64,000 bases of DNA from Dyella_A sp051962475 (GCF_051962475.1 NZ_JBQCCF010000064.1:62001-126000), one strand, 5' to 3'. Shown: positions 8,493-16,939, counted from the stretch's first letter. Made by a program: numbers and translations. The notes: generated by a model not told the origin, from the sequence alone.

Positions 8493-8888
8493 CTATTGCA
8501 ACTCTGGCCTGATCCGGTAGGTGACATCCGGCCCCCAGCCACCTGCCTGCTCAAGCCATTCAAGGCAGTTGTCACATGGCGTCCAGAGCTCGGCGCCGTC
8601 ATAACCCGTGGGGCGCCCAAACGTGATCCGGCTCAAGTCGATGACGTAACCAGCGCGCCTGATGTACCAGAGCAACTTGGACAGTGCCTGGGCTTCAGCG
8701 CACGCCCATGGAGAGCGCCGGAGTTCATTCACGGCGTTGATGTGCGCATACAAGGCCGGCGCGTAGGCTCGCACGTTGATCGACGGCGCCCGCCTGTCAT
8801 TGACGGGACGATCCACGGCATTTTCGCCGCGTGAGAAAATGGGCCCGTGGTTGTGGCCGTGATTGAAATCCGCAGTAATGGTCGGCAT
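8493..8888 (-). CDS. Small deaminase-fold protein (CAE...PCDNC) with His-rich N-terminus
   Basis: 131 residues. C63-A-E65 begins a helix (WACAEAQALSKLLWYIRR), and P104-C105-D-N-C108 starts the next motif helix. Together they form the three-ligand zinc site and catalytic Glu of the deaminase superfamily. The PCxxC form with a Cys in place of the first His resembles YwqJ-type toxin deaminases. The N-terminus contains a His-rich NHGHNHG. AAAGGAGG lies six bases before the ATG. The gene is 145 bp upstream of the HAE/CPLC deaminase. It could be a toxin or a nucleotide-modifying enzyme, and the sequence alone does not decide. Confidence 0.72.
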   Translation of the reverse strand: MPTITADFNHGHNHGPIFSRGENAVDRPVNDRRAPSINVRAYAPALYAHINAVNELRRSPWACAEAQALSKLLWYIRRAGYVIDLSRITFGRPTGYDGAELWTPCDNCLEWLEQAGGWGPDVTYRIRPELQ

Positions 8889-8892
8889 TCGA

Positions 8893-9130
8893 TTCCTCCT
8901 TTGCCTTCATCAACCTTGACAACATTTCGGGCGAGTCGACGACGGGCCCGATCCTTCCGTATGCCACCCTGACCGCCCACCTGACATACCCGCAGGAAGA
9001 AACATCGGCCCGTTGAACGCGGTTATCGCACCGGCCTTGTGCGCCCAAAGCGCCCGAATCAAACTGGCACCACGGACGGCCGCATCGACGCCATTTTCTT
9101 GGACAGCAGCCCTGTCCCGGCCAGAGCCAT
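8893..9130 (-). pseudogene. Possible decayed or frameshifted small gene after the nuclease gene
   Basis: AGAAGGAGG sits 36 bp after the nuclease stop, correctly spaced from an ATG at 9130. The frame stays open for only 23 codons (to 9059). Protein-like continuation appears in a second frame (ALWAHKAGAITAFNGPMF) and then in a third (RVAYGRIGPVVDSPEMLSRL), up to the next gene. This could be a small gene, perhaps the partner of the nuclease, broken by two frameshifts. It could also be chance in GC-rich DNA. No function is assigned. Confidence 0.25.
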
Positions 9131-9165
9131 GCCTGTGCCTCCTTCTGTCCAGCGCTCCGAAAGGC

Positions 9166-9867
9166 TCAGCTCACATGGCCCAGCGCCTTGGCGTAGTTCT
9201 TCGCTGCCAGCTTCAGGCCTGCGTTGTTGGACGGATCGGTGGCTACCGAGGCGCAATTGCTGAGCGTATGCGTGGCCCCCGAATAAAGTTTGTAGCCGCC
9301 ATTGGGAATACGCAGCGACGTGACAGCCGCCAGCGTGCCTAGATCGGGCGGTGGCTTAGGCAGGTAGCCACTGATGGTCTGCAGGGATTGCAGCACCTGG
9401 TTCTTTTTCAAACTCAGCGTGAGGAAGGCCGGCGCCGGGAACAGGCAGAACGGATTGCCGCCGGCGCCCGGAATGTCGTAACCGGTCAGTGCGGTGTAGT
9501 TCTCCTTGTCGTAGTTGCATTCGACCTCGTACTGGAAGTCGACGCCGGGACAGGCCAGCACGAAGCGCCTCACCGCGTCCTCGAACTCGTACATGAAAGG
9601 GTGGTTGGTGCCCGAGGTCAGCGTCACCAGATTGTCGGCATCGTCGCCCTTGCCGCCCAGCGCGTTGCCGATCAGGTGCCCACGGTTGTGATGGGCAGGA
9701 CAGCTGCCGTCGAGCCAGCCGGGAGGATTGATCAGATTGCTGGGCCCACTGCCGCCGCCCATGTTGGTGGAGTTCAACACCACAGTCGCCTTGGTCACCA
9801 CCGTGGCGGTGACCTTGTTGACCCAGGTGCGGCTGATGGCGGATTTGGTGAAAACGGGTGTGCACAT
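9166..9867 (-). CDS. DNA/RNA non-specific endonuclease-like protein, candidate T6SS effector
   Basis: 233 residues. The central motif N61-R-G-H-L-I-G-N-A-L-G-G, then D78-N79-L-V-T-L-T, then NHPFMYEFED matches the beta-beta-alpha-metal nuclease core of non-specific endonucleases (RGH with His64 as general base, Asn79 as metal ligand). This family is widespread as toxin domains of secretion systems. ATG at 9867 has AAGGA eight bases upstream; upstream residues in the same frame overlap the next gene and are rejected. No signal peptide is present, which suits T6SS delivery. The N-terminal 50 residues are Thr/Val-rich with no known family. It is 56 bp after a deaminase-fold gene. Confidence 0.8.
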   Translation of the reverse strand: MCTPVFTKSAISRTWVNKVTATVVTKATVVLNSTNMGGGSGPSNLINPPGWLDGSCPAHHNRGHLIGNALGGKGDDADNLVTLTSGTNHPFMYEFEDAVRRFVLACPGVDFQYEVECNYDKENYTALTGYDIPGAGGNPFCLFPAPAFLTLSLKKNQVLQSLQTISGYLPKPPPDLGTLAAVTSLRIPNGGYKLYSGATHTLSNCASVATDPSNNAGLKLAAKNYAKALGHVS

Positions 9868-9923
9868 GACGGGCGTCCTTGCGTGTACGGATGAGGGATG
9901 TGATCGGCTCGTTGCAGCGCCCG

Positions 9924-10577
9924 TCAGGTGGTGTACATCGCCGTCCCGGCGGTGGCCGGAAACAACAGCCAGGTATTGCCCGGCAGGCTGTCGTACTTCT
10001 TGTCGAAATAGATGAGGATGGTGATGTTCTTGCTGGCTGCCAGTGCGCGGTAGCGGGCGCAGCACGAGAGGCACGGGCGCGTGGTTTGCCCAATGCCCAG
10101 CAGGGTCACGCCGGTCAGACTCCCAGAGATGCTCTTCCACAACGCGCGTTCGGCGCAGTGCGAGGCGGTGCTGTTTATCGCGAACGGCGCGTTCGAGGCC
10201 AGGTCGGTCTTGGCCAGCTTGCTGGTGTCGTTGTCGTAGTTGGCGCTGAAGGCGTTGAAGTAGATCGCGTTGCGATCGCTGCCGCCGGCCGGCACCTCGA
10301 TGGCGTCGTAGACCGCCCCCAGGCAGGCGGCGTTCGGCAGACCGTGCTGGCCACCCAATGTTGAAAGCGTGCTACCGGTGACCAGGTTGGCCGCCGTCAG
10401 CGCGGTGGTGGCCGCGTTGTCCCATTCGGGCACGTCGGAGGTATCGCGTCCGGTGGTGGTGGCCGTTACCACCAGGTCCCACCCTTTGTTCTTCCCGCAC
10501 TTCGTGCACTTGCCCGGCTTCTTCGTTGCGGTGACTACCTCGTTGCATTTGTCGTTCTTGCACTTGTAGTTGGCCAT
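9924..10577 (-). CDS. Deaminase-fold protein (CAE...PCLSCC) with N-terminal zinc ribbon, candidate T6SS effector
   Basis: 217 residues. Residues 1-34 form a four-Cys zinc ribbon (C6, C11, C24, C27). The rest carries C141-A-E143 followed by P168-C169-L-S-C172-C173, the deaminase-superfamily zinc and proton-transfer motifs. A Thr/Ala-rich stretch (35-75) separates the two. It shares the 'Cys cluster plus deaminase' layout with the gene at 7598-8347 but hardly any other sequence, so the two are not recent duplicates. AAAGGAG precedes the ATG. A secreted nucleic-acid or nucleotide deaminase toxin is the best reading, unproved. Confidence 0.75.
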   Translation of the reverse strand: MANYKCKNDKCNEVVTATKKPGKCTKCGKNKGWDLVVTATTTGRDTSDVPEWDNAATTALTAANLVTGSTLSTLGGQHGLPNAACLGAVYDAIEVPAGGSDRNAIYFNAFSANYDNDTSKLAKTDLASNAPFAINSTASHCAERALWKSISGSLTGVTLLGIGQTTRPCLSCCARYRALAASKNITILIYFDKKYDSLPGNTWLLFPATAGTAMYTT

Positions 10578-10650
10578 GGCCTTGCTCCTTTCATGCGCCC
10601 GATCTTGGATCGGCTCGCGCCGGGGACGCGTTCGACCGCTGGCTGTCGCG

Positions 10651-11097
10651 TCACGACCAGCGGGTAGGTGGTTGCCCGGTACCTATCCGGCCGCTGGCCG
10701 TCGGCGCTACAACGATGTCGCCGAGATAACCGAACTTGATGTTCACGCTGTTCCAGGTGGTGGTATCGAATTCCTGCAACTTCTCGAAGTCACCGTCCAG
10801 CTCGCCAATGAACGCGTATATCGGCGCAATCGTCGTGCCGTCCCAGACGTTCCGCGCGCCGATCAGGTAGATCGCCGAGACCGTTCCAATCAGCGCCTGC
10901 TTGGAGCGCATGTTCTGCACGACCTCGAGCGGCGCCACGCTCTTCATCCCCTGCACCGGCCGGGAGAAATGCCCCCCGATGACGTACGCCGGGTCCTTGT
11001 AGACGACGGTAAGGGTCATGCAGGTATTGATTTCCGGATAGACGATGTCCTCGCCACCTGCGTGGCAGGCACCTGTCTGGCCTTCGTTGAGTCGCAT
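10651..11097 (-). CDS. Small protein with CheD-like Cys/His arrangement, possible deamidase effector
   Basis: 148 residues with no firm family match. Cys26 in INTCMTLTVVYKD is followed 17 residues later by His43 in IGGHFSRP. CheD glutamine deamidases place their catalytic Cys and His with the same spacing and also have a 'GG-H' turn after a 'YD' strand. A later IGARNV segment also resembles the CheD 'IGxRN' region. CNF1 and BLF1 toxins are distant relatives of that fold. AGGAGAAGAAGCT lies directly before the ATG at 11097. It is the first accessory gene after clpV (129 bp gap). The deamidase call is inference from a short motif. Confidence 0.55.
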   Translation of the reverse strand: MRLNEGQTGACHAGGEDIVYPEINTCMTLTVVYKDPAYVIGGHFSRPVQGMKSVAPLEVVQNMRSKQALIGTVSAIYLIGARNVWDGTTIAPIYAFIGELDGDFEKLQEFDTTTWNSVNIKFGYLGDIVVAPTASGRIGTGQPPTRWS

Positions 11098-11226
11098 AGC
11101 TTCTTCTCCTGAACGAATTCGATGGCGGTCGCCATGGCCCGCGGCCGCCCACAAAGAGCGGCGCGTCGGACGCCGCAGCCATCGTGTCTCCTGACCAGCG
11201 CCCCTGCGCGCGAACTACCGGGCGGC

Positions 11227-13962
11227 TCAGAACGCGTAGACGAAATCCCCGTCCTTCACACCCACGCTCGCCCGCTCGATCGGCTTGCCGTCGATCATCC
11301 GGTTGAGGAACTCGCGGCTGATGTCCGGCAGCATCGAGTTGGTGAGGATGGCGTCGATCATGCGGCCGCCGGATTCGCTCTCGGTGCAGCGCTCGACCAC
11401 CAGCTTCACCACGTCGTCGCCGTACTCGAACGGAATCCTGTAGCGGCCCTCGATGCGCTTCTTGATACGGTTGAGCTGCAGCTTGACGATCTCGCCGAGC
11501 ATGGCCGGGCTGAGCGGGTAGTACGGGATGGTGACCAGTCGACCCAGCAATGCCGGCGGAAAGATCTTCAGCAGCGGCTCGCGCAGCGCCTTGGCAATAC
11601 CCTCCGGCTCGGGCATCAGCTCCGGGTCCTTGCACAGGCCGGCGATCATGTCGGTGCCGGCGTTGGTGGTGAGCAGGATCAGGGTGTTCTTGAAATCGAT
11701 CTGGCGACCCTCGCCGTCTTCCATCACGCCCTTGTCGAACACCTGGAAGAAGATCTCGTGCACGTCCGGGTGGGCTTTCTCCACCTCGTCCAGCAGTACC
11801 ACCGAATACGGCTTGCGGCGCACCGCCTCAGTGAGCACGCCGCCTTCGCCGTAGCCGACGTAGCCGGGAGGCGCACCCTTGAGCGTGGAGACGGTGTGCG
11901 CCTCCTGGAACTCGCTCATGTTGATGGTGATGACGTTCTGCTCGCCGCCGTAGAGCGCCTCGGCCAGCGCCAGCGCGGTCTCGGTCTTGCCCACGCCAGA
12001 GGTGCCGGCAAGCATGAACACGCCGATCGGCTTGTTGGGGTTGTCCAGGCCCGCGCGCGAGGTCTGGATGCGCTTGGCGATCATCTCCATCGCGTGGTCC
12101 TGGCCGATCACTCGCTTGCCCATCAGGCCGGCGAGGTTCATCACGGTCTCCAGCTCGCTCTTGACCATGCGGCCGACCGGGATGCCGGTCCAGTCCGACA
12201 CCACCGCGCCGACGGCGATCATGTCCACGGTCGGCAGGATCAGCGGGCTCTCGCCCTGCAGCTCGGCGAGCTGCGCCTGCAGGGTCTTCAGTTCCGCCAG
12301 GGCCGCGGCCCGCGCGGCATCATCGAACTCCACGGCGGTGGCCGGATCCTCGGCGACCGCCTCGGCCTCGGCGGAGGCTTCCAGCTTGCTGCCGGTACCT
12401 TCCACCGGTGCGCTGTCGCCACGCAGCTTCGCGCGGATCGCCAGGATCTGCTCCACCAGCACCTTCTCGGCCTGCCAGTCGGCTTCGAGCTTCGCCAGCC
12501 GCTCGCGCTGGATGGCCAGCTTCTCGTGCACCGACGCCTCGCGCTCGGCCACCTCCACGCCCACGGTCTTCTCGCGGGTGATGATCGCAAGCTCGGTCTC
12601 CAGTGCCTCGATGCGCTTGCGGGTGTCGTCCACTTCCGGCGGCACCGCATGCTGGCTCACCGCGACGCGGGCGCAGGCGGTGTCGAGCAGGCTGACCGAC
12701 TTGTCCGGCAACTGGCGCGCGGGGATGTAGCGGTGCGACAGCTTTACCGCCGCCTCCAGCGCCTCGTCGAGAATCTGCACGCGGTGATGCTTTTCCATCG
12801 TGCTGGCGACGCCGCGCATCATCAGGATGGCCTTCTCCTCGCTCGGCTCGTCGACCTGCACGGTCTGGAAGCGGCGGGTCAGCGCGGGATCCTTCTCGAT
12901 GTGCTTCTTGTACTCGGCGAAGGTGGTGGCGCCGATGGTGCGCAGGGTGCCGCGCGCCAGCGCGGGCTTGAGCAGGTTGGCCGCGTCGCCGGTGCCGGCC
13001 GCGCCGCCGGCGCCGACCAGCGTATGGGTCTCGTCGACGAACAGGATGATCGGCTTCGGGCTGGCCTGCACTTCCTCGATCACCGAGCGCAGGCGCTGCT
13101 CGAACTCGCCCTTCATGCTGGCGCCGGCCTGCAGCAGGCCCACGTCCAGCGTGCGCAGCTCCACCTCCTTCAGCGAGGGCGGCACGTCGCCGCGCACGAT
13201 GCGCTGGGCGAAGCCTTCCACCACCGCGGTCTTGCCCACGCCGGCCTCGCCGACCAGGATCGGATTGTTCTGGCGGCGGCGCATGAGGATGTCGACCACC
13301 TGGCGGATCTCGTCGTCGCGACCCACGATGGGATCGAGCTTGCCGCTGCGCGCCTGCTCGGTGAGGTCCACCGTGAACTGCTTGAGCGCCTCCTGCTTGC
13401 CCATCTGCGCCGGGCCCATCGCACCGCTGGCCTCGCCCGGCACCGCACCGCCCATCTTGAAACCGTCCGACGCGGTCTGGTTGTCTTCCGGCGAGCCGGC
13501 GACGACTTCGGCGAACTGGTCGGTGAGCGTCTCCAGCTTGATCTTCTCGAACTCCTTGGAGATGCCCACCAGCACGTTGCGCAGGCTGCGCGTCTGCAGG
13601 ATGCCGACGATGAGGTAACCGGTACGCACCTGCGCCTCGCCGAACATCAGCGTGGCGAACACCCAGGCGCGCTCCACCGCCTCCTCCACGTTGCTGGAGA
13701 TGTCCGAGATGCTGGTGGAGCCGCGCGGCAGGCGGTCCAGCGCGTCGGTGACGTCGCGCACCAGATTGGACGGGTTGATGTTGAACTGCTTGACGATGTG
13801 GTGCAGGTCCGAGTCCTGCAGCTGCAGGATCTGATGGATCCAGTGCACCAGCTCGATGTACGGGTTGCCCCGGAGCTTGCAGAACACCGTGGCACTTTCG
13901 ATGCCGCGGTAGGCGAGTTTGTTGAGCTTGCCGAACAGAGCGCTGCGGCTGATGTCTGCCAT
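11227..13962 (-). CDS. clpV: T6SS sheath-recycling ATPase ClpV (TssH)
   Basis: 911 residues with the Hsp100 layout: an N-terminal ClpV-type domain (1-160) that binds contracted TssC, a first AAA domain with Walker A GEAGVGKT (238-245) and Walker B LFVDET, a middle coiled coil (about 440-530), and a second AAA domain with Walker A GTSGVGKT (about 653-660) and VVLLDEVEKAH. It disassembles the contracted TssB/TssC sheath so subunits can be reused. An Ala/Glu-rich insertion of about 30 residues lies between the coiled coil and the second AAA domain. It is the last core gene before the accessory effector block. Confidence 0.97.
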   Translation of the reverse strand: MADISRSALFGKLNKLAYRGIESATVFCKLRGNPYIELVHWIHQILQLQDSDLHHIVKQFNINPSNLVRDVTDALDRLPRGSTSISDISSNVEEAVERAWVFATLMFGEAQVRTGYLIVGILQTRSLRNVLVGISKEFEKIKLETLTDQFAEVVAGSPEDNQTASDGFKMGGAVPGEASGAMGPAQMGKQEALKQFTVDLTEQARSGKLDPIVGRDDEIRQVVDILMRRRQNNPILVGEAGVGKTAVVEGFAQRIVRGDVPPSLKEVELRTLDVGLLQAGASMKGEFEQRLRSVIEEVQASPKPIILFVDETHTLVGAGGAAGTGDAANLLKPALARGTLRTIGATTFAEYKKHIEKDPALTRRFQTVQVDEPSEEKAILMMRGVASTMEKHHRVQILDEALEAAVKLSHRYIPARQLPDKSVSLLDTACARVAVSQHAVPPEVDDTRKRIEALETELAIITREKTVGVEVAEREASVHEKLAIQRERLAKLEADWQAEKVLVEQILAIRAKLRGDSAPVEGTGSKLEASAEAEAVAEDPATAVEFDDAARAAALAELKTLQAQLAELQGESPLILPTVDMIAVGAVVSDWTGIPVGRMVKSELETVMNLAGLMGKRVIGQDHAMEMIAKRIQTSRAGLDNPNKPIGVFMLAGTSGVGKTETALALAEALYGGEQNVITINMSEFQEAHTVSTLKGAPPGYVGYGEGGVLTEAVRRKPYSVVLLDEVEKAHPDVHEIFFQVFDKGVMEDGEGRQIDFKNTLILLTTNAGTDMIAGLCKDPELMPEPEGIAKALREPLLKIFPPALLGRLVTIPYYPLSPAMLGEIVKLQLNRIKKRIEGRYRIPFEYGDDVVKLVVERCTESESGGRMIDAILTNSMLPDISREFLNRMIDGKPIERASVGVKDGDFVYAF

Positions 13963-14060
13963 GGTGCTGGAATCCTTGCGACGTTAGCGGGTGACTCCCG
14001 CGCATCGGGCGCGGGCGTGGATCGAATGAAGGGAGCGGAGCGGGCCGGGTGGCATGCGTA

Positions 14061-15083
14061 TCATCCGGTGGGCCGCAGCACGACGTCGTCGGCGTCGGAC
14101 CGCTGGCTGCGCCGGCCGAGCCAGGTAGTGAGCCCCATGCGTCCGGCCTGGCCGAGGCGGGTCGTGGGAATTTCCTCGCGGCGCAGCACCAGCTGCACGT
14201 CCCAAGCCTTTTCCTCGCCGGCGTAGGTTTTCACCGCGGCGACCAGCTGCTCGAGCGCTTCGCCGCCCGGCAGGAAGTGGTGGAACTGCGTGCTGTCCAG
14301 CGGACCGATGCGCAGGCGGAAGCGCTGCTGCGCGCCCCACACGAACTCGCCCAGTACGGCAGTGCGCCCAAGCGACGCCATCTGTGCCGAGCCGCCGAGC
14401 CGCAGATGCGCCTCGTTCGGCAGGCGCATCCACTCGGCGACGAACTCGACCACCCGCACCGGGATGCGGAAGAAATCCTGCAGCAGCGTCTGCAGCCCCT
14501 CGGCGTTGCGCGCCTGCTGCAACAGCCGACCGGCGAAGAAGCGCTTGAAGCGATCCGGCATCGCGTCGCGGTCGGTCACGTGCGGCGTAGCCAGGCCCAC
14601 CAGCGCGCCGACGTAGGTACCGAAGCGGTCCTGCTTCGGGCGGTCGTATTGCACGGTGGGCTGAGCATCGGCCCAGGCCCGGTAGAGCAGGCTCATCATC
14701 CGGTGATGGAAGATGTCGGCGAACGCGGTGAAGGTGGTGTCGCGTGCGTTGATCTGGCGATCCAGCGCGTATTCGGTCAGATGCAGCGGCAGCGCCGCAT
14801 TGGGGCCGAACAACCCGAAGAACAGGCCGTGCAGGCGCGCTGGCTTGCCGTCGGCGGGCTTGTCGACGCGGTCGAGCATGCGCGGCGCGAACGCCAGCGA
14901 CGGCGTATGGCACAGACGTACCGGATCTTCCGACGGCTTGGTCGACTCGCCCAGCCGCGGGTGCTGCGGATACGCGCACTCCAGCCGCCGGACCGCGTCG
15001 AAGAAATCGAAGCGCTCCGGGTGCTCGTGCAGCGCGTCCAGCAGCGCTACAGGATCTGGCGCTTGCCCAGCTGTGCCGGCCAT
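14061..15083 (-). CDS. tssG: T6SS baseplate subunit TssG
   Basis: 340 residues, typical of TssG. The N-terminus (FDFFDAVRRLECAYP) and FFGLFGPNAALPLHLTEYA are family hallmarks. TssG works with two TssF and TssE in the baseplate wedge. The start at 15083 has GAGGTGG five bases upstream and lies 37 bases inside the end of tssF, so the two are translationally coupled. The gap of 98 bp to clpV holds nothing else. Confidence 0.95.
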   Translation of the reverse strand: MAGTAGQAPDPVALLDALHEHPERFDFFDAVRRLECAYPQHPRLGESTKPSEDPVRLCHTPSLAFAPRMLDRVDKPADGKPARLHGLFFGLFGPNAALPLHLTEYALDRQINARDTTFTAFADIFHHRMMSLLYRAWADAQPTVQYDRPKQDRFGTYVGALVGLATPHVTDRDAMPDRFKRFFAGRLLQQARNAEGLQTLLQDFFRIPVRVVEFVAEWMRLPNEAHLRLGGSAQMASLGRTAVLGEFVWGAQQRFRLRIGPLDSTQFHHFLPGGEALEQLVAAVKTYAGEEKAWDVQLVLRREEIPTTRLGQAGRMGLTTWLGRRSQRSDADDVVLRPTG

Positions 15084-16939
15084 CGGGCCACCTCGTTGCG
15101 TTCCAGGGTACGCAGCACCGTCTCGGTGAACGAGTTGACCGAGACGTAGCGCGCAAAGAAGTGCTGCATGACCGAGCCGAGCAGGAACGCACCGGTGCCC
15201 TCGAAGGCGCCGTCGTCGCAGGTGAGCGTGACCTCCAGGCCGCGCCCGAAGCTGATCGGGCCGGGCACCGGGATGCGCCGCACGATCGGCGCGGTGCTGA
15301 CCGCCTTGACGCCCTCGATCTGTCGCCGCGCGCCGGAGTCGAACTCGTCGCAGTACAGCGTGAGCATCTCGCGCAGCGCCGAGGCGCCCTGCTCGCTACC
15401 CTCGCCCAGCAGCGAGGCGTAGTTGAGCTGCAGGTGGCTGAGCAATCGCCAGGCGGTTTCGCCGGTGGCGGTGGGCGCGCGTGGCTTGGTGGGGCCGGCT
15501 ACGCAGCGGATCGACTGCACCGGTGCACCGGCGTCCATGGTGAAATCCGTGGCGCCCTTGCCCACCGGCATCTGCAGCGGCAGGTCGCGGTTGGTGCACA
15601 GCAGCTGCATACCGATCTGGCGCAGCGAGGTGGAGAACGGCGCATCGCGCGCGTCGACCAGCGAAATGAACATCTCGTTGCCGATGTAGCTCGATCGCGC
15701 ACCGTGCAGCTGTTGGCGTGCCGAGAGCAGGCGCGGTTCGCGGCGCACCGTGTAGAAGGCCGCCGCGCCGCTGTGCCAGGTGCGCTCGTCGCAGCCATAG
15801 AACGGCTGGAAGCGCAGCTCCGGCTCCTGCCGATCGCCGAAACCTTCCACCTCGCTGATCGAGTGGATCTCGAAGTCCATCGGCCGGGTGCGATCGGCCA
15901 GCACGTGGTACTCGGTCTTGCCGGCCTGCAGGTGGATGCGGTCGGCGCGGCGCTGGAACAGGTTGATCGCGGGCGTGCAGAACAGCCGGAAGTTGCCAGC
16001 ATCCACTGCGTTGTGCAGGCGGGCGATGCTGCGATCGAACAGCACGTCGATCTCGAACTCGTTGCCCTGCGAGCGGGCCAGCACAGACCGCAGTCCGGTG
16101 AACTCGGCGAACAGGAAGCGCTCGGGGCAGGCAAAGTATTCCTGCAGCAGCCGGTAGCCGCTGAAGGAACGCGCCGTGTAGGGAATCAGCGCCTCGCTAT
16201 CGTCGAAACCGCGGGTGTGGATGGCGTCGGCCGGGAACGTCGTGGCGAGCATGCCGCCGGACGGGCCCGGCGCCCGCACCACGTAGCCCACGGCGTTGCC
16301 CAGCAGTTGCTCGTACAAACGCTTGGGCAACTCGTCGGCGCCGGCGATGAACACCGGCAGCTTGTCCAGCGCCAGCGCATGGGCGGGCGCGCCGGCGGTG
16401 ACACGGAATTTCAACCGCAGGCCAGCCCGTACCGCCTTGCCCTCGGGCATCGGCACACCGGCCGCCGCCAGCGCCGCGGGCGTCTCGAAATACTTGGCCT
16501 CGGCCAACTCCAGCGGCCACAACGTGACGTCGTGGGCGGTGCGGTACTCGCAGGCGGTACGATCGTCGCGACCGGTCTGGCTGCGCAGCGCGGTGTGCCT
16601 GGGCACCGTGTGGCCGGCCACCAGCGCCGCTTCTTTCAGATCGGGCTGCAGCTGCACCACGGCCATCGACGGCACCGGCGCGAGGTAATGCGGGTAGACC
16701 ATTTCCAGCAGATGCTGGGTGAACACCGGGTACTGCGCATCGAGCTTGAGCTGTACGCGCGCGGCGAGAAACGCAAAGCCCTCCAGCAACCGCTCGACGT
16801 ACGGGTCGGCGCACTCGAAGCCTTCCAGCCCCAGCCGTCCGGCGATCTTGGGATATTCGCGCGCGAACTCGCCGCCCATCTCGCGGACGTGCTGCAGCTC
16901 GCGGTTGTAGTAGCGCACCAGGCGCGGATCCATGCTCAT
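15047..16939 (-). CDS. tssF: T6SS baseplate subunit TssF
   Basis: 630 residues. The N-terminus RLVRYYNRELQHVREMGGEF and the YPHYLAPVPSMAVVQ segment are diagnostic of TssF (VasA/ImpG). It forms the wedge core of the baseplate that loads VgrG. Its ATG shares one base with the tssE TGA (TGATG), giving tight coupling. A longer in-frame start would run through tssE and is rejected. Confidence 0.96.
   Translation of the reverse strand: MSMDPRLVRYYNRELQHVREMGGEFAREYPKIAGRLGLEGFECADPYVERLLEGFAFLAARVQLKLDAQYPVFTQHLLEMVYPHYLAPVPSMAVVQLQPDLKEAALVAGHTVPRHTALRSQTGRDDRTACEYRTAHDVTLWPLELAEAKYFETPAALAAAGVPMPEGKAVRAGLRLKFRVTAGAPAHALALDKLPVFIAGADELPKRLYEQLLGNAVGYVVRAPGPSGGMLATTFPADAIHTRGFDDSEALIPYTARSFSGYRLLQEYFACPERFLFAEFTGLRSVLARSQGNEFEIDVLFDRSIARLHNAVDAGNFRLFCTPAINLFQRRADRIHLQAGKTEYHVLADRTRPMDFEIHSISEVEGFGDRQEPELRFQPFYGCDERTWHSGAAAFYTVRREPRLLSARQQLHGARSSYIGNEMFISLVDARDAPFSTSLRQIGMQLLCTNRDLPLQMPVGKGATDFTMDAGAPVQSIRCVAGPTKPRAPTATGETAWRLLSHLQLNYASLLGEGSEQGASALREMLTLYCDEFDSGARRQIEGVKAVSTAPIVRRIPVPGPISFGRGLEVTLTCDDGAFEGTGAFLLGSVMQHFFARYVSVNSFTETVLRTLERNEVARWPAQLGKRQIL

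Noticed and set aside
8348..8620. 91-residue extension of the HAE/CPLC deaminase
   Set aside because: Low-quality Arg/Cys/Ser composition, overlaps the neighbouring gene, and AAAGGAG lies directly before the ATG at 8347.
11098..11172. ATG with AGGAG at about 11172 (peptide MAAASDAPLFVGG...)
   Set aside because: The frame continues as an out-of-frame shadow of the CheD-like gene, which has its own strong ribosome site; perhaps a short upstream ORF, but not supportable as a gene.
11122..14226. 1034-codon open frame on the plus strand opposite clpV
   Set aside because: His/Arg/Leu-rich composition from antisense of a conserved ATPase; the clpV frame carries all Walker motifs.
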